A stretch of DNA of 64,000 bases from Diphasiastrum complanatum (Eukaryota; Streptophyta; Lycopodiopsida; Lycopodiales; Lycopodiaceae): contig MU832658.1 in the NCBI GenBank assembly GCA_029204225.1, forward strand, positions 1-64,000. Direction: 5' to 3'. Every line of letters begins with the position of its first letter. The first letter of the stretch is position 1. The notes under the pieces were generated by a model, which saw nothing but the letters and a program-made list of their open reading frames with translations, was not told where the DNA came from and ran no database searches. This document shows, in pieces, positions 12,158 through 24,860 of this stretch. The translations under genes and the position numbers were made by a program.

Positions 12158-12560
12158 GCAATCCCCATTGGTGATTGGGACCTGGATCTTCTAGCAGTAG
12201 GGAATTGCACTTGTGGTGATTGTGGCTGCTGAGTATTTTGTTGTAGCTGTTTGGAGGAAGTGGCTGATGATATTCGTCTGGTCCTGCTCATCTGGTCGGC
12301 AATCTACGTTCCTCTTCATGAAGATGGTATTACTGCTGCGCATTTGATGATATAGGTACATGCAGCTACTAGATCTGGATCTTTGATAGTATCCAAGCTG
12401 TACTTTCATTGAATAAATGATTCATTTGGCTATTCTGTCGATTGATGTCGTTTGTTGAGTCTTTGGGTAATCGCTTTGGCTAGATTTCCTTGGTTGAAAG
12501 ATGTTGTTGAAGTTCGCTCAAGAGATTTGGCAAAAGTCGAGGTGATTGTAGCACTCTGTG
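12158..12560. other. Unassigned junction sequence
   Basis: Lies between the X 3' LTR and the first recognisable bases of element P. No gene or terminal repeat recognised. Confidence 0.4.
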
Positions 12561-14476
12561 AAAGTTAAAATGCTTCTATTGTGGAATCAAAGGGCATTAT
12601 GCTAAGGAATGTTCGAAGAAGCAAACAGATGAAGGTAGCAAGAAAATCACCTTTACTACTAATGATGAGGATCTAGGTGGTTGAAATTCTCTTTTGATGT
12701 GTTCTTCAAGTCAATATCAAGTGAAGGTGACAAAGATTCATGGTGGATTGATAGTGGAGCTAGTTCACACATGACTAGTCACAAGGAGTTCTTTACTTCG
12801 TTGGTCACTTATGATGGAGCCAAAAAAGTGATTCACATGGCCAATGGTGGTGAGTGTGTGATTGGAGGTAATGGTTCAATTCCTATTTGTCTTTCTACTA
12901 ATAGGAAATCAAGACTTGATGGTATTCTTTAAATTCCTTCACTTTCAAAAAAATTATTTAGTGTTGATCAAATGATAGAGAAAGGATACATGGTAAAATT
13001 TGGTGGTGATGCTTGTTTCATTACAAAGGAAGAAATATTGGTTGCTAGGGGCAATAGACACGTAGACTTTTCAAGCTTGATGCTTTTGTTATGGCTAACA
13101 AAAAGGATGGAAAGGACAAGGAGATCAGTCTCAGCTTTCCAAAGTTACCTTTTATCATCAAGAAGATTGGTGGATCTTATGCAAAGTCTAACAAGTTTCC
13201 TTATGCTAGATCTAGGTCAAGATCTAATATGCTTATTGGAGATGTTCATCTTTGTGCTAATTTGGCTAGCTATGAGGATAACAATGGTTCTTCAATGGTT
13301 CTTCATGGCAAGTGCAAGCATGCAAAAGGTAAGGACAGAGCTGATTTTATCAATGGAGGTGGTGGAAGTTCTTCCTTAAAAAGATTGTTGCTAATGATTT
13401 TTTTAATCATATGGAAAAAGATGTTGCTAGGTGCATTCATGAAGGAGGTGGTTCTTCTACATTTTTTTTGTGATGAGTCCAAGAAAGTCATTTTTGCTGC
13501 AAGAGGAATTACATGTCTTCGACATTCAGGTTTGAAGATATCTATATCTTTGATATCTTTGATGATCAAGAGAAAGGTAAGCAAGTGGAAGTGACACACT
13601 TTGCTTTACTCACATGTTTTGGAGAATCTTCTTGTGTAGATGATGCTATGCAAGTGGATATTGCTTCTCGTGCTATAAAATCAACTAATGGATCTGGAAA
13701 AGAGGTCTTAGTCAATGGCTTTGATGGTCAAGCGGAAGATCAAGAGGTTGATCTCAAAGGGCTTCAACAACACAAAAGAGAAAGTGGCAATTTGGAGCTA
13801 GTCAAGAGCATCAAAGGAGGGTCATTTGGCAAAGATCTTTTGGATATGTCTTTGCAAGTATATGAAGACTCAAGTAAGGACAAAAGAACAACAAAGAAGT
13901 GTTGTTCAAGTTTACTTTACTTCTTCTATCTCATGTTTGAGCAATTTCATGTTAATGTGTGCAAATTGTCAAGATATAGTAAAACTAGCTACATTGGTTT
14001 GCATTATTTTGATGTTGGAGTTGTATTAAAATTCTTGGCCGGTTTTGCTGATGGAAATGAAGCTTTTGGAAGCTCATTATGTCACCCATTCATGGACAAG
14101 TCATCAGGTGTTGATGATATCTTGTGGCAAGATGGAATGGAGGCTCATTCATGGAGTTTTATGGTGGAGACATATCAAGAAAGGACAAATATGGAGGAGA
14201 CAAGCAAGAAAATGGGTTATCACTCACATTTATTGTTTGATTGCTGTAATTTTTTAGAGAGTCCAAAGTTTGAAGCATGGAGGAATCATTTCGTCTACAT
14301 TCTATTCAGTTCTTCATTTTCTAGTTACATATTGACATGTAAAATTGATGTAAGAGATAGTGAAATATCCAATTTGGACACTATTCTCTATATCAATTAT
14401 GGAAGCTACTTTAGAACATTAGAAAGGAGGTCTATACTTAGGATGGAGATATGCATGAGATTTGCTTTAGAAGTTC
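12561..14476 (+). pseudogene. Element P: decayed copia derivative, relative of Q
   Basis: Collinear with Q (about 48370-51170). Order seen: zinc knuckle CFYCGIKGHYAKEC at 12567; protease WWIDSGASSHMTSHKEFF at 12742; pre-integrase-like region to 13100; linker words FALLTCFGESSCVDDAMQVD at about 13600-13660; then RT C-terminal-like LELVKSIKGG at about 13795; and the conserved tail CKIDVRDSE..DTILYINY at about 14340-14400. Stops and frameshifts break the first half, but 13513 to beyond 14476 is open. No integrase triad and no YVDD are present. The 5' end and both LTRs are missing. It is cut on the right by the U LTR at 14477. Confidence 0.7.
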
Positions 14477-15334
14477 TGAAGAGACAAAGTGTTTCTATTA
14501 CCAAAGCTCTACTAGCTCTCGACTCCCAACCTGACGAATACCTCGAAAACGAAGATCTCGAAGGCTTCAAAACTCGAAGACCTCGAAAATGAAATGTTCG
14601 TGACACAACATGAGAAGGTCAAACAACATGAAATAAAAATGTTCAAGACACCCGAAGGTCGAATACTTTCGACGCCTCACGCACGGAAGGACAAGAAGAT
14701 CAAAGAAGTATCGTAAAGTACAAATCCTTGATATGATATGATGACATCAACGAAAGAGCGTTAGGACGTGCCTAATCCACCGCTCTTGTAATTAGAGATT
14801 AGTCTTAGATTGTTTAATCTATCTAATCAAGATATTACTATGAATATATGCAATCGCTAGATGCACCAAAATATACATAGACACATATAGACAAAATATA
14901 GAATAGAGAAGTTTACCAGTAAGCGAGACAATTTTGTAAGCAAGATCCACTGAGATCCAAGAAGTCCGTTAGTAAGCGAGACACTGTTCGTGGGAGGACA
15001 CTACTTTATCTCACGCCAATGCGTTGTGTGGGCCTGGCACATAGTGTTTAAACAAAGAGGATCAATAGATGATGTTGTAGATATTATGCACATATAATTG
15101 TCTGATCTCGATTGAATTATTGTCTGCTTATTATTCTTGTATCTCACTCGTTTTTCTTATCTATTCTACACATAGGTTCAATGTTGTTGAATGCTGAATT
15201 AAGTTAAACGTAGGTTAGCATTGTCTGTCTACATTATAGAGGATTGTAGGAATGATATAGCAAGTAGTGACCGACAATCATATCCGAACTCCAATCGAAT
15301 TCATTCGCGTTTTGTTTTGTTTCGATTCGCATCA
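14477..15334 (+). repeat. Element U 5' LTR
   Basis: About 858 bp, TG...CA. Homologous along its length to the V LTR at 42389 (shared blocks: ACCAAAGCTCTACTAGC/TACAAAGCCTTGCTAGC, the AAGCGAGACA/AAGTGAGACA block and TGTTGAATGCTGAATTAA). It is also similar to the partial copy at 18085. The left end was placed where U/V homology starts. Confidence 0.7.
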
Positions 15335-15388
15335 GTGACATTAGAGCTCGAATCTCATCAGTAGGAGTCAGAGCTTGATTTCCTTTAG

Positions 15389-15400
15389 TGGTATCAGAGC
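15389..15400 (+). promoter_or_regulatory. Element U primer-binding site(s)
   Basis: TGGTATCAGAGC (initiator-Met-type copia PBS) occurs here. A mutated version, TGACATTAGAGCTCG, sits directly after the LTR at 15336. The related fragment at 18359 keeps the intact PBS in the LTR-adjacent position, so the LTR-adjacent site is probably the ancestral one. Confidence 0.6.
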
Positions 15401-15540
15401 GACGGCTTCGATTATCAGAGCTGTTCAAGGTTGGTAGTTAGAACTTCTCATAGTCTGATATAGCCGCAAAGCTATTGAATCCAGGAGGCAAAGCATTCAA
15501 GACTAAGAACCATTAACAAGTGAGAACACAGCTCACAACA

Positions 15541-16436
15541 ATGGCTTCAATAAGCAGCATACAATCAAAGATCTGCACAATCCTCGACTCATCAGGGTCT
15601 AACTTCCTAGCATGGAAGGTTAAGACCTCTCTTATACTAAAGGGAGAAGGATTATTTCCCTGGGTAGACAACACCAAAGAGATGCCTACAACTACAGGCA
15701 TGGAGATACGCGGATGGAGAGAAAAAAATGACAAGGCAGTAGCCGTATTGTCATCATCCATCGAAGATAGTCTCACACTTGACCTGGCTATACTCTTGAA
15801 TGCAAAAGAGATGTGGGATACTTTACTCACAAGATTTCAGACAAAATCACGCAGTCAGATCATGCTTCTTGAAGATCAGCTAACAAACCTACAATGGGAT
15901 GGCAAAGACCTCACCTGCTTTATTAGAAAGATGAAGGATCTGTTTCTTTCATTACACAATTCCGGAGCAGAGAATGCAGTATCAACAGAAAAATAGCTTA
16001 CCTATCTGTTAAGAGCCTTACCAAGATCTTTCCAAACAACCCGAACATTGCTAGCAAAGGATCCAGCTATGACACTCGAAAAGGCAGTGATCGAGATTTG
16101 AGAAGAAGTCGAAGCTCGTGAGCACCTTGATCACAAGGATGCTTTTGACCAAGCTCTCTAGAACAATAAGGAGAAGATGAAGAAGCAGTTCAAGCCTAAG
16201 AGGGAGTCAGACCGAATGCAGGATCGAGACCAGCAAGTAGAGGGAGCCAACAGAGGCAAATAGAATAACAAAGAAAAGCCGAAACAGCAGAATAGAGACA
16301 AGAAAACATGCGTGAGATGCAAACACGCAGGACATACTGTCGATTTGTGTTGGCTAAATCTGAAGATCGAGTGCATCCATTGTCACAAGAAGGGTCATGT
16401 AGCCATGGACTGTTACCAGAACCCAAGAAACAAATA
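15541..16436 (+). pseudogene. Element U gag, copia type with two zinc knuckles
   Basis: Start ATG at 15541 (MASISSIQSKICTILDSSGS), matching the V gag at 43472. The UBN2-like gag core has the typical FLAWKVKTSLILKG, MWDTLLTRFQTKS and LEDQLTNLQWDGKDL landmarks. The C-terminus has two CCHC motifs, CVRCKHAGHTVDLC and CIHCHKKGHVAMDC. Stops at 15994 and at several places between 16099 and 16264 make it non-functional. Several look like CGA-to-TGA or CAG-to-TAG changes. Role in the family: RNA-binding capsid protein. Confidence 0.8.
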
Positions 16437-16559
16437 ACCTAAAGGTAGACAAGAGAACAATAATAGTTCATCCTATGTTGAAGAGCCAAAAAGCTTGAAG
16501 TTAGAGCGAATCATGAGAATTCGACCACCTACATCTGTGCATACATATGTGCAATATCA

Positions 16560-17950
16560 ACACCTGACACACAAGAGGTAATCCTTGATTCAGGGGCAAC
16601 CTCACACTTTGTTACGTCAAGACAGATAATATTTGACTTTCGGAGTTCATCAAGATATATTATTATTGGAGATGGATCAAAGCATCAAGTGAATGGTGAC
16701 TCAAAGACATTTTGTTCGTACCTACAATAGGACTTGCTATCAGTCGCAACAATAGCAGATGTTGAGATGCATGTGACGTTCTCAAACGAAACATGCAATG
16801 TCATTGATGCAGGCACCAGTGTATTGATTACACAAGGTAGAAAAAAAGAGAACCTATATCACTTGAAGGTACGCCTACCTGCAGATCAATTGCATCAAAC
16901 CCATGATGATTCGTCAGATATTCTATGGTATAGGAGACTATTCCATATGAGCTCAATGGCATTGTATCAAACAAGTCATCATGGAGCAATCACAGGGGTG
17001 AGCATCACGAATGCAACCAGTTTGATGACCTGTGATGCATGTATAAAAGGTAAGATGTCACGTACTCCATTTGTCAGGGACTCCTACCAAACGACAAAGA
17101 TTTTGGAGTTAGAAGATTCAAACATCTGTGGACCTTTCGACATGATCTCAGTAGGAGGCTCGAAGTACTATATCACCTTTATTGATGACTATAGTAAGTT
17201 TGCCAGAGTCTACTTCATTCACAATAAATTTGATGCATTTGACAAGTTCACTAAATATGTGAGCTGGGCAGAAAGATGCATAGCAAACAAGGTGAAACAG
17301 ATCAGAACAGATTGAGGTGGAGAATACATCTCAAACCGATTCACTAATTTCTCAATGATCGAGGAATCATTCATAGAAGGACAACATCCTATAGACCACA
17401 ACACAATGGTGTTGCAAAAAGAAAGAATAGGACTCTCATGGAAGCCGTTAGGTGCATGATGGCCTATTCGAAGGCTCCAAGAGTGCTGTGGACTAAAGCA
17501 GTAGCTATAGCTGTCTACATTCAGAATAGGACAGAAAAATCTGGTGTTCCTCACACAACACCACACGAACTATGGTGTAGTAAAAAACCCAATCTGACTC
17601 ATATTCGAATCTTTGGCTGTGCAGCTTATGCACATGTTCCTGACAAGCTTTGAAATAAGCTTGATGGGAAAGCAGAACAAGGATATCTTGTAGGATATGA
17701 CAATCATTCATCATACTATAGAATCTATATGCCAGAGACAAATACAATGAAGACAGTCAGAGACGTCAAGTTCGATGAGACCAGAACAATGGCCAACAAT
17801 GATCTTATTAGTTATGAAGTTCTTGGAAGACAATATTATGATCTACCAACCGTGACAGAGGGACCACTTAAGATCATACACAAAAGCTTGAAGACAATAC
17901 ACAAGACAATGCTCTCAATGGAGGAAGAAACAATGGCGATCATCTATTGA
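16560..17950 (+). pseudogene. Element U protease and integrase, decayed
   Basis: Protease active site VILDSGATSHFV at 16579. The pre-integrase zinc region is degenerate (ILWYRRLFHMSSMALYQ, then CDACIKGKMSRTPF). Integrase core: the first catalytic Asp is Asn (DSNICGPFD for HSDICGPF) at about 17125. The second is RTD followed by an in-frame TGA at 17314 (expected R/N-GGEY). The third motif region, NGVAKRKNRTL-like, has Lys for the usual Glu in a shifted frame at about 17410. The integrase C-terminal domain (ELWCSKKPNLTHIRIFGCAA) runs to about 17790 with TGA at 17651. No RT or RNase H follows. Inactive. Confidence 0.75.
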
Positions 17951-18084
17951 TCTCAATGAACCGTACAATAGGTTTCTCCAACCTGTTATCCAAGAATTTC
18001 AGACTCACATTGTTGAGGAAAAACAAATGTGTCACTTTGATCTATCCAAAGCTTGGTGGCATAAATGGCGAAATAACCACAAGC

Positions 18085-18425
18085 GAGACACTGTTCATGG
18101 GAGAACACTGCTTTCTCTCACGCCAATGCGCTAATTGAATTATTGTCTGCTTATTGTTCATGTATCTTACTCGCTTGTCTTATCTATTCCGCACATAGGT
18201 TCAATGTTGTTGAATGCCGAATTAACTTAAACGTAGGTCAACAGTGTCTATCTACATTCTGGAGGATTGTAGGAATGATATAGCAAGCAGTGGCCAACAA
18301 TCATATTTAAACTCCATCCGAATTCATTCGCATTTTGTTTCTTTTCGATTCGCATCAGTGGTATCAGAGCCTGATTCTCATCAATAGGAGTCAAAGCTTG
18401 ATTCCCTTCAAGTTCAATATCTAGG
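18085..18425 (+). repeat. Second U-family LTR fragment with PBS and leader start
   Basis: AAGCGAGACACTGTTCATGG to GATTCGCATCA matches the U LTR interior and end (about 14970-15334) with an internal deletion. It is followed by G and TGGTATCAGAGCC at 18359, then leader sequence matching 15350-15385. Because a PBS follows, this is the 5' end of another U-family copy rather than U's 3' LTR. Confidence 0.65.
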
Positions 18426-19168
18426 ATTGTTAGCCTTTGAGTACATTGATGGGTGTCCACATGAAGCTTACTCCGTATGATGGATTTAAGAAAGTGGATG
18501 CTTACTTCTACAGGCAGCTAGTGGGTAGTTGATCTATCTAACACACACACGACCTGATATTTCTTATGTTGTTGGTGTTGTTGGCCAATTTATGCAAAAA
18601 TCCTAGTCAAGCACACTAGAAGTTTGCTAAACATATTATCAAATACATTCGAGGGACATTGAATTTTGGTTTAAAGTATGATCAGCCTAAAGTGCCAATG
18701 TTGATAGGTTACACATATGCCGATTGGGCAAGTAATATTGATGACAGAAGATCTACCAGTGGTCATACATTCAATTATGGTATAGTTGTAGTTTCATGAA
18801 TCAACAAAAAGCAACCTACAGTAGTTTATTTTCGACGAAAGCTGAATATCGCGCACTTAGCAATGCTACACAGGAAGTGGTATGGTTACGAGGATTGCTT
18901 GTTGATTTAAGTCAACCACATGTGGATGGGACAACTAAAGTTGCATTCACCTTGCCAAAAATTTAGTTCTACATGCTCGAACTAGGCACATCGAAATACA
19001 TTATCACTTTGTTCGTGAAAAAATACTTGATGGAGCCATTGATCTTGTTTTTGTAAATCAAAAAATCAAGTGACAAATATTTTTACTAAGTCATTAGGTA
19101 GATGTAAATTTGAAAAGTTTCGTACTTTATTAGGAATAGAAGAATGTAATTTTATCATTGAGGGAGAG
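18426..19168 (+). pseudogene. Copia RT C-terminus / RNase H fragment
   Basis: Broken frames give FYRQLVGS, RPDISYVVGVVGQFMQ, YADWAS..DDRRSTSGHTF, AEYRALSNATQEVVWLRGLL and RTRHIEIHYHFVREKI: the standard RT-end and RNase H landmarks of copia pol, in order. Multiple stops and frameshifts. It ends at a purine tract GAGGGAGAG at 19160-19168, followed by an LTR start. It belongs to a family different from U. Confidence 0.75.
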
Positions 19169-19420
19169 TGTTAGAAACCAATGATAAACTTATTAATGTT
19201 TATCATTTATTGTTTACAACTGTTACCAGTTGTAAGTAGCTATAGGCTAGTCTATAATCAACTACTAGTTTTCTTTCTCTATATTCAAGGTCTATGGTAC
19301 TCTCTTTCAGTTAGTGAATAGTGATGGTGTGTTCTTATTCCTCCTCTTCATGGTGATTGCTTATGGTGAATGCTTGTTAGTGTTAATCTGATTATTGACA
19401 TTATGGTCACAACAAAACAT
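19169..19420 (+). repeat. 3' LTR of the copia RNase H fragment
   Basis: Starts TGTTAGAAACCAATG directly after a polypurine tract. AGTTGTAAGTAGC and CTTGTTAGTG words follow. The right end is not defined because no second copy is present. Confidence 0.5.
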
Positions 19421-19744
19421 AATGGATGATAAGAATGCCTGCATGCAAACATGAATGATCCGAGAAGAAAGGCGAAGTCCAAAGACTCTTCGCATGCAAT
19501 GCAAAGCTCAAGGGCATGGATGTAGTCTGCCCCACCCAACATGTGGGGTCTCTGGAACCAAGTGAATCTGTGTCCCCTGCTGATCCTCTTTTGCATGAGG
19601 TTCACAAAATCAGTGCGCCCTTGAGCCTCCTTCCAAATTGACTCCAGATTTTCACATTTCCTTTGCAATGAAAATCTGAATTAGTACAAAATAGCACCAA
19701 ACAATAATCAACAATACAAAACAATCGCCAACACTATATCCATT

Positions 19745-20245
19745 AGATTTAAAACTGCCAAACATTCTCAAAAAAGTACCAAACAAAGCCTAAAAAGTAC
19801 CAAACAGTACTCAGAAAGCGAATCCTAAAGTACCAAACAAGACCTTAAAAGTTTTAAACAGACCATAAAAATTTAAAAACAATAGTACCAAAATAATCAA
19901 AAGTACCAATTGTACCAAACTGCAAAAGTACCAATAGTTAAAAAGGTTGCAAAAGTACCAAATTGCAGAAGTACCAATTCTAGTGTCAAAAGTACCGAAT
20001 GGCAATAGTACCTCAATTGCAAAAGTTTCAAAAGAACGAATTTGTGAAAAGTGCAAAACCACCAAAATTAGTAAACAATACTAGACAGTACACCAAAAAC
20101 AAATCCAGAAGTTTCAAAAGTACCAAATAATACCTAAAAAGTTCAAATCCAATAGTACCAAAATTGTCAAAGGTTCGGATAGTACCAAACTGCAAAATTC
20201 CAATAATACAAAAAGTACCAATAGTACCAAACTACAAAGTACCGA
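19745..20245. repeat. Degenerate AAAGTACCAA-type repeat field
   Basis: About 17 occurrences of GTACC at irregular spacing, mostly in the context AAAAGTACCAAA or ATAGTACCAAAC, in A-rich DNA. There is no fixed period. Open frames on the minus strand through it are by-products. Confidence 0.7.
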
Positions 20246-20519
20246 TAGCAATGAACTGATAAGGGAAAGCCCCTTCTCATTTGGAGGGCAAAGCATTTAT
20301 TATCGAAATTCAAATTAGATAAAGTATTTATGTTATTATGGGAGGAGAGAGAGTAGGCCCATCAATACTAGGGATGCCTTCATTGCATTAACTCATGGGT
20401 AGCATCTATCAAGCTCCAAAAAGTGAGAAATGTACTACCAAAAGTATTGTATTACCAATAAATTATGAGTGATAAACTCCCCAAAAAGTGAAATGTACTA
20501 CCAAAAGGTACAATGAAAA

Positions 20520-20960
20520 ATGGGTTCTTTTTTTTACCACCAAACCATTCTTTTAGCCAAATATAAATATTCGGTTCATTTGAAAAGTGAGTTAGATGAT
20601 AAAGAAACTTGGGAGCAATAAGAAAAACTTAGTCTAGGATTCCCTAAATTTCTACCTCAAGAAGGAAGTTTTTAAGGAGTGGGAATGTTATGTACCATAA
20701 TGGTCACGACCTTGCCATGAGGTGGGACTATACAATGTGATATAGCTCAAGCTTCATGGATGTTGGTTTCATTGGAAATTGCATAGTGTGCATAATGACT
20801 AGTAATGTCACCAAATTGAGCAATACTATTTTTGTTTCAACAATTTTACCGTCTATACATTTCGTAGTACTTGGCAAAAACAAGGTCATAATTGTGCATA
20901 AAGAATTTCAAAAAATTAGATCCCCCATGTGAAACTCACCACCATTTTGAACCCTATATA
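20520..20960 (+). mobile_element. Gypsy 3' end: C-terminal tail, PPT and LTR start
   Basis: A broken frame gives DDKETWEQ and LGFPKFLPQEGSF, matching the tail after the gypsy integrase at 42220-42290 (DEDTWE, LRFPGFFPIEGSLYG). A purine tract at 20673-20685 precedes TGTTATGTACCATAATGG at 20686, the same LTR start as at 42334. The LTR's right end was not determined. Confidence 0.6.
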
Positions 20961-21374
20961 ATAAAAGTAGAAAGATAAAAAAGTGGATTTTGTTGCGTTA
21001 TGGGACCAAATCCTTGAATGTGTCCAAAATGCATTTTAGATTGTAGATATGAGAATATGTGTGTGTGTGTGTGTGTGTGTGTACACATGTATCAATGTTC
21101 CCACATAACCAGTTCAATGGAATTTCATGGTATAGAACTATTCCGTACCAATTTTTTTTATTTTGTTCAAAAATGATATTTTTTAAACTATTTTTCCTGC
21201 AATTCCATATACATGTTTATAGAGGGCATACACATTTTTTTAGAGGGGATACATTTCTCTAGATTTTTTTTGCTATTCTAATTTTTTTTTTGCCTTTATG
21301 TATATAGATAATAAAATTTATAAAATAAAATAAAAAATAGATTTTGTACCCGTTCTCTATATATATGTATGTAT

Positions 21375-21376
<2 letters not shown>

Positions 21377-21454
<78 letters not shown>
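21377..21454. repeat. (GA)39 microsatellite
   Basis: 78 bp of pure AG dinucleotide. Confidence 0.98.
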
Positions 21455-21457
<3 letters not shown>

Positions 21458-22133
21458 AAAGCCATCTATGAAACATATTTGCACTTGCGTGATTTAAAAA
21501 CTTCTCACCTGGTAAACATATTATGAGAAGAAGTTCCTAGCACAAGCCTTGTGATTTTACATTTCGACATTTCTTCCACTAATGCTCTTTTGATAGAGCT
21601 AGCTTCCAATACCAGAGTCTCAATATTAACCTGATAAAAATTTTAAAGAATACTTTAAGAATTCTAGAGTGATTAAAGGTTTCTTCAAAAAATATGAGGA
21701 CAATTTTTAAGCAAATAGTATGTAAGAAATTCAAGAATCTTAAAGATTCTTGAGATAAATGACAAACTAAGGCTTAGTCTCATTTATGTGATCATTAGTG
21801 TCATACCTTGTGAGTATCATACAATGTTGCAAACGTCTTCATCAACTGATTTGTTTTGAGTTCAATTTCATGAATGTGTGCTTTTACTATCTTTGGATTT
21901 GCTTGGCTGATATGAATATTGCCACCAACTAGCAAACACCCAATCATAAATAGAACCTTAAAATACATATGCAAAAAAAAAAAATCTAGACATTTTTACA
22001 AACTTAGCAAATGCTCAAAGAAATTATTTTTACTAGATGTAGTAAATCTAACTTGTATTCATTGAATAACTGATAACTACTCATTGAGCTGATTGGTGCA
22101 CATGTCTCTTTATAATGTGATTGTCGAGTTTCT

Positions 22134-22299
<166 letters not shown>

Positions 22300-23753
22300 T
22301 CTTTTCAGTAGCTCTATAGGGTATGATATCTACAAATACAACTATTAAATTTGGGTCATTAGTCCAGAGGCTCTCCAAAACTCTAAGATTTCTTTTCGTG
22401 GCTAGATATGTCCGTTGGTCACTTCATCCATGAAACAATCATCATTTCACATAAGCGTTTGGATCTCAACTCAAGTTTAAAATATAGATAAAAGTGACTT
22501 TATTTGTGAGTGTTCATGGTCCAACTAGATGTGGCAAGCATGTAACATGTCATTGTATGATGACATACCATAGAATTCATTAGTTTTTTTAGTTCTATAT
22601 AATGTTGTGCCTAAGAGCTTGCACTTCAATGCTTAATCATGTTGGAATCTATATGTTATCTAGTCCAATAGATTCTACGGTCATTCATTGAAAGGACCAA
22701 ACCTTGTTGACTAACAAGCTAAATGAGAAAGTTAACAATGGGTCAACAAAGATAATGCTTGTTAAGCATAAAAAATTTCAAAATGAATCCACAATCATAC
22801 TTGATTTTCCTTTAAAAAAATGATTTTTTCTTGATTTCAACTAGTCTTGGCCATGTCATTTGAGCCTATGAAAGGTGTCTAAAAACTATGATCATACATT
22901 AGTTAAATTCTCCATCTAGGAATGCTTTTATCTCATGTGTGTGTGTGTGTGTGTGTGTAATGTTGGCTTACTACTTTGAAGCAAAACTATGGTTTAAAAG
23001 TTTGATGGCACTTGCCTCTCTAGCTATTAGCTTTAAGGAATTATGTGGCTGATTAATATAACCCTTGGCATGATATTTGAAATTATTATTGGATGTTGGA
23101 CAGATGTAACATCTTAGAATCGTGAGACATAAACTATGTGTGATTCTCTTGGAGTGCTTCTTAAAAGTTGTGGATACATTATTAAAAATATAGAAATTTA
23201 TTAGAGAAATTTACCCACGACATCAATGACAACTATAGATGAGGTCGCAAGGGCTCACAAAAGTGACACGGGCTCTATAAAAAAATCATGTTTGTACATA
23301 ATGTTGAACAATTTGATTGCATATTATTTTCTTGGAAAATTCTATTGTAGGTGTTTATGAGAAAACAATTGAGATTCTAGTGAAAAAAAAATTAATTTTC
23401 TATAATCTAGAATATAGCAAGCTTTTGAATCCATGGTTGAATATGCACCTTGACATCCATAGATTGGACACCTCAACATTATTAAATCATCTCATATTTT
23501 GTTCAAGCACTTATGGTTTACTTGTATAGGAACATCAACTTTCAATTATATGTAACTTTTTCATTTTTTAGCCAATAGGGATTGTTAGGTAACCATTACA
23601 ATCTTTCATTGGGAGATCTATATCTCGATTTATCCTTCTACAAATGGAGTTAAGCATTGGTATCAACTATGCAATGTATGGGCCAAAAAGCACAAAACTA
23701 TTTTTTGAGCAATCAAATATATTCAAGAAGCATTAAAAATTTTCACTAAAAAA

Positions 23754-24400
23754 TGTAAAAAATGTCAACTAGTTTAGTTGGTCTAAATTGGCAATTTGGA
23801 GGCCAAAGTGAAATTTCAACTTAGAGATACATTTCTTAATGTCAATAAAAATAGTTTCCTTACCATTTGTTAGCAAGTATATAAGTGGATAAGGTCAGAT
23901 TTGGACCTATCCTACTTGGCTAATGTGCATACATTGCATCTAGTCACTTAAAACTAGGTTTCTGGTGAAGTACCTAGAAGGTGCTATTTAGGACAAGTGG
24001 CCAAGTGACATTATGGATGCTATAAATAGTTGTACCAGCATGGAAAAAAATCATCTTCTTGTTCTCATTTTGTATGGAAAACTTTCATCTTTTGATTCTA
24101 TGTCCATCTCTTGCATATTTCTCATGTTATCTTGAGTTCTAATGTGTAGAATGTGATGTTTCTTGTTGTACTTGGATCCACATGTGTGAAGGACAGTGTA
24201 ATATTGTTGTTATACAAAAAGGGACAAGACTATATCAGTTCTGATTGATTTTGATCAAATCTTCATGTAATTCCAAGTTCTAGGATGGTAGATGCATGAT
24301 TTCTAGCTTGTAGATGAATCTAAATGTGCACTCCAATTTAGACAAAGATCTAATTATCCATTAAGCATGTTCCATGTGGAGTTGGAGTGGTTCTATCTCA
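23754..24400 (+). repeat. Copia-type LTR remnant (plus copy of the 53744 family)
   Basis: Starts TGTAAAAAATGTCAACTAG. Homologous in reverse to 53744 down to about 53030 (shared: GTCAACTAGTTT, TTGGCAATTT..GAGGCCAA, GTGGCCAA.TGA, a GTGTAGAATGT.GAT block). Carries CCACATGTGTGAA at about 24179. No PBS follows. Ends are approximate. Confidence 0.55.
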
Positions 24401-24439
24401 AATCAAACATTTTCAAGTGCAGAAAGTGGATCTTTGTGA

Positions 24440-24860
24440 TCCTAGCTTCATTTTAGGTCGAATCACTTGGAGTAGGCCGATTTTTGAATCCACTGATTGG
24501 AATGTGGAAACAAAAATTTCTCATAATTGTGGATGTTGTCATGGTGGAGACATATCAAGGAAGGACAAATATGGAGGAGACATGCAATAAAACGGTTATC
24601 ACTCACATTTATTGCTTGTTTTTTGTTATTTTCCAGAGATATCAAAGGTGGAAACATGGAGAAATTCATTCATTATGATTCTCTGTTGGTTTATCATCTT
24701 GATATGTAAACTTGATGTAAGAAATAGTGAAGCATCGAATATGGACACTATTATCTATATCAATTATAAAAGTCTTAATAAAACCATAGAAAGGAGGTCT
24801 ATTCTTAGAATGGAGATCATTCCTAAGATAGATCAAAGTTGTGTGGTGGATCATAAGCTT
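24440..24860 (+). pseudogene. Element R: 3' fragment of the P/Q derivative
   Basis: 24540-24830 matches P 14160-14450 (TGGTGGAGACATATCAA..AAGGACAAATATGGAGGAGACA) and Q 50985-51180. It contains the hydrophobic FIMILCWFIILIC stretch, then CKLDVRNSEASNMDTIIYINY and IERRSILRMEII. It is a third copy of the conserved 3' module, without gag, protease or a following LTR. Confidence 0.7.

Noticed and set aside
18085-18425. 3' LTR of element U
   Set aside because: A PBS and leader follow it, so it is the 5' end of another copy.
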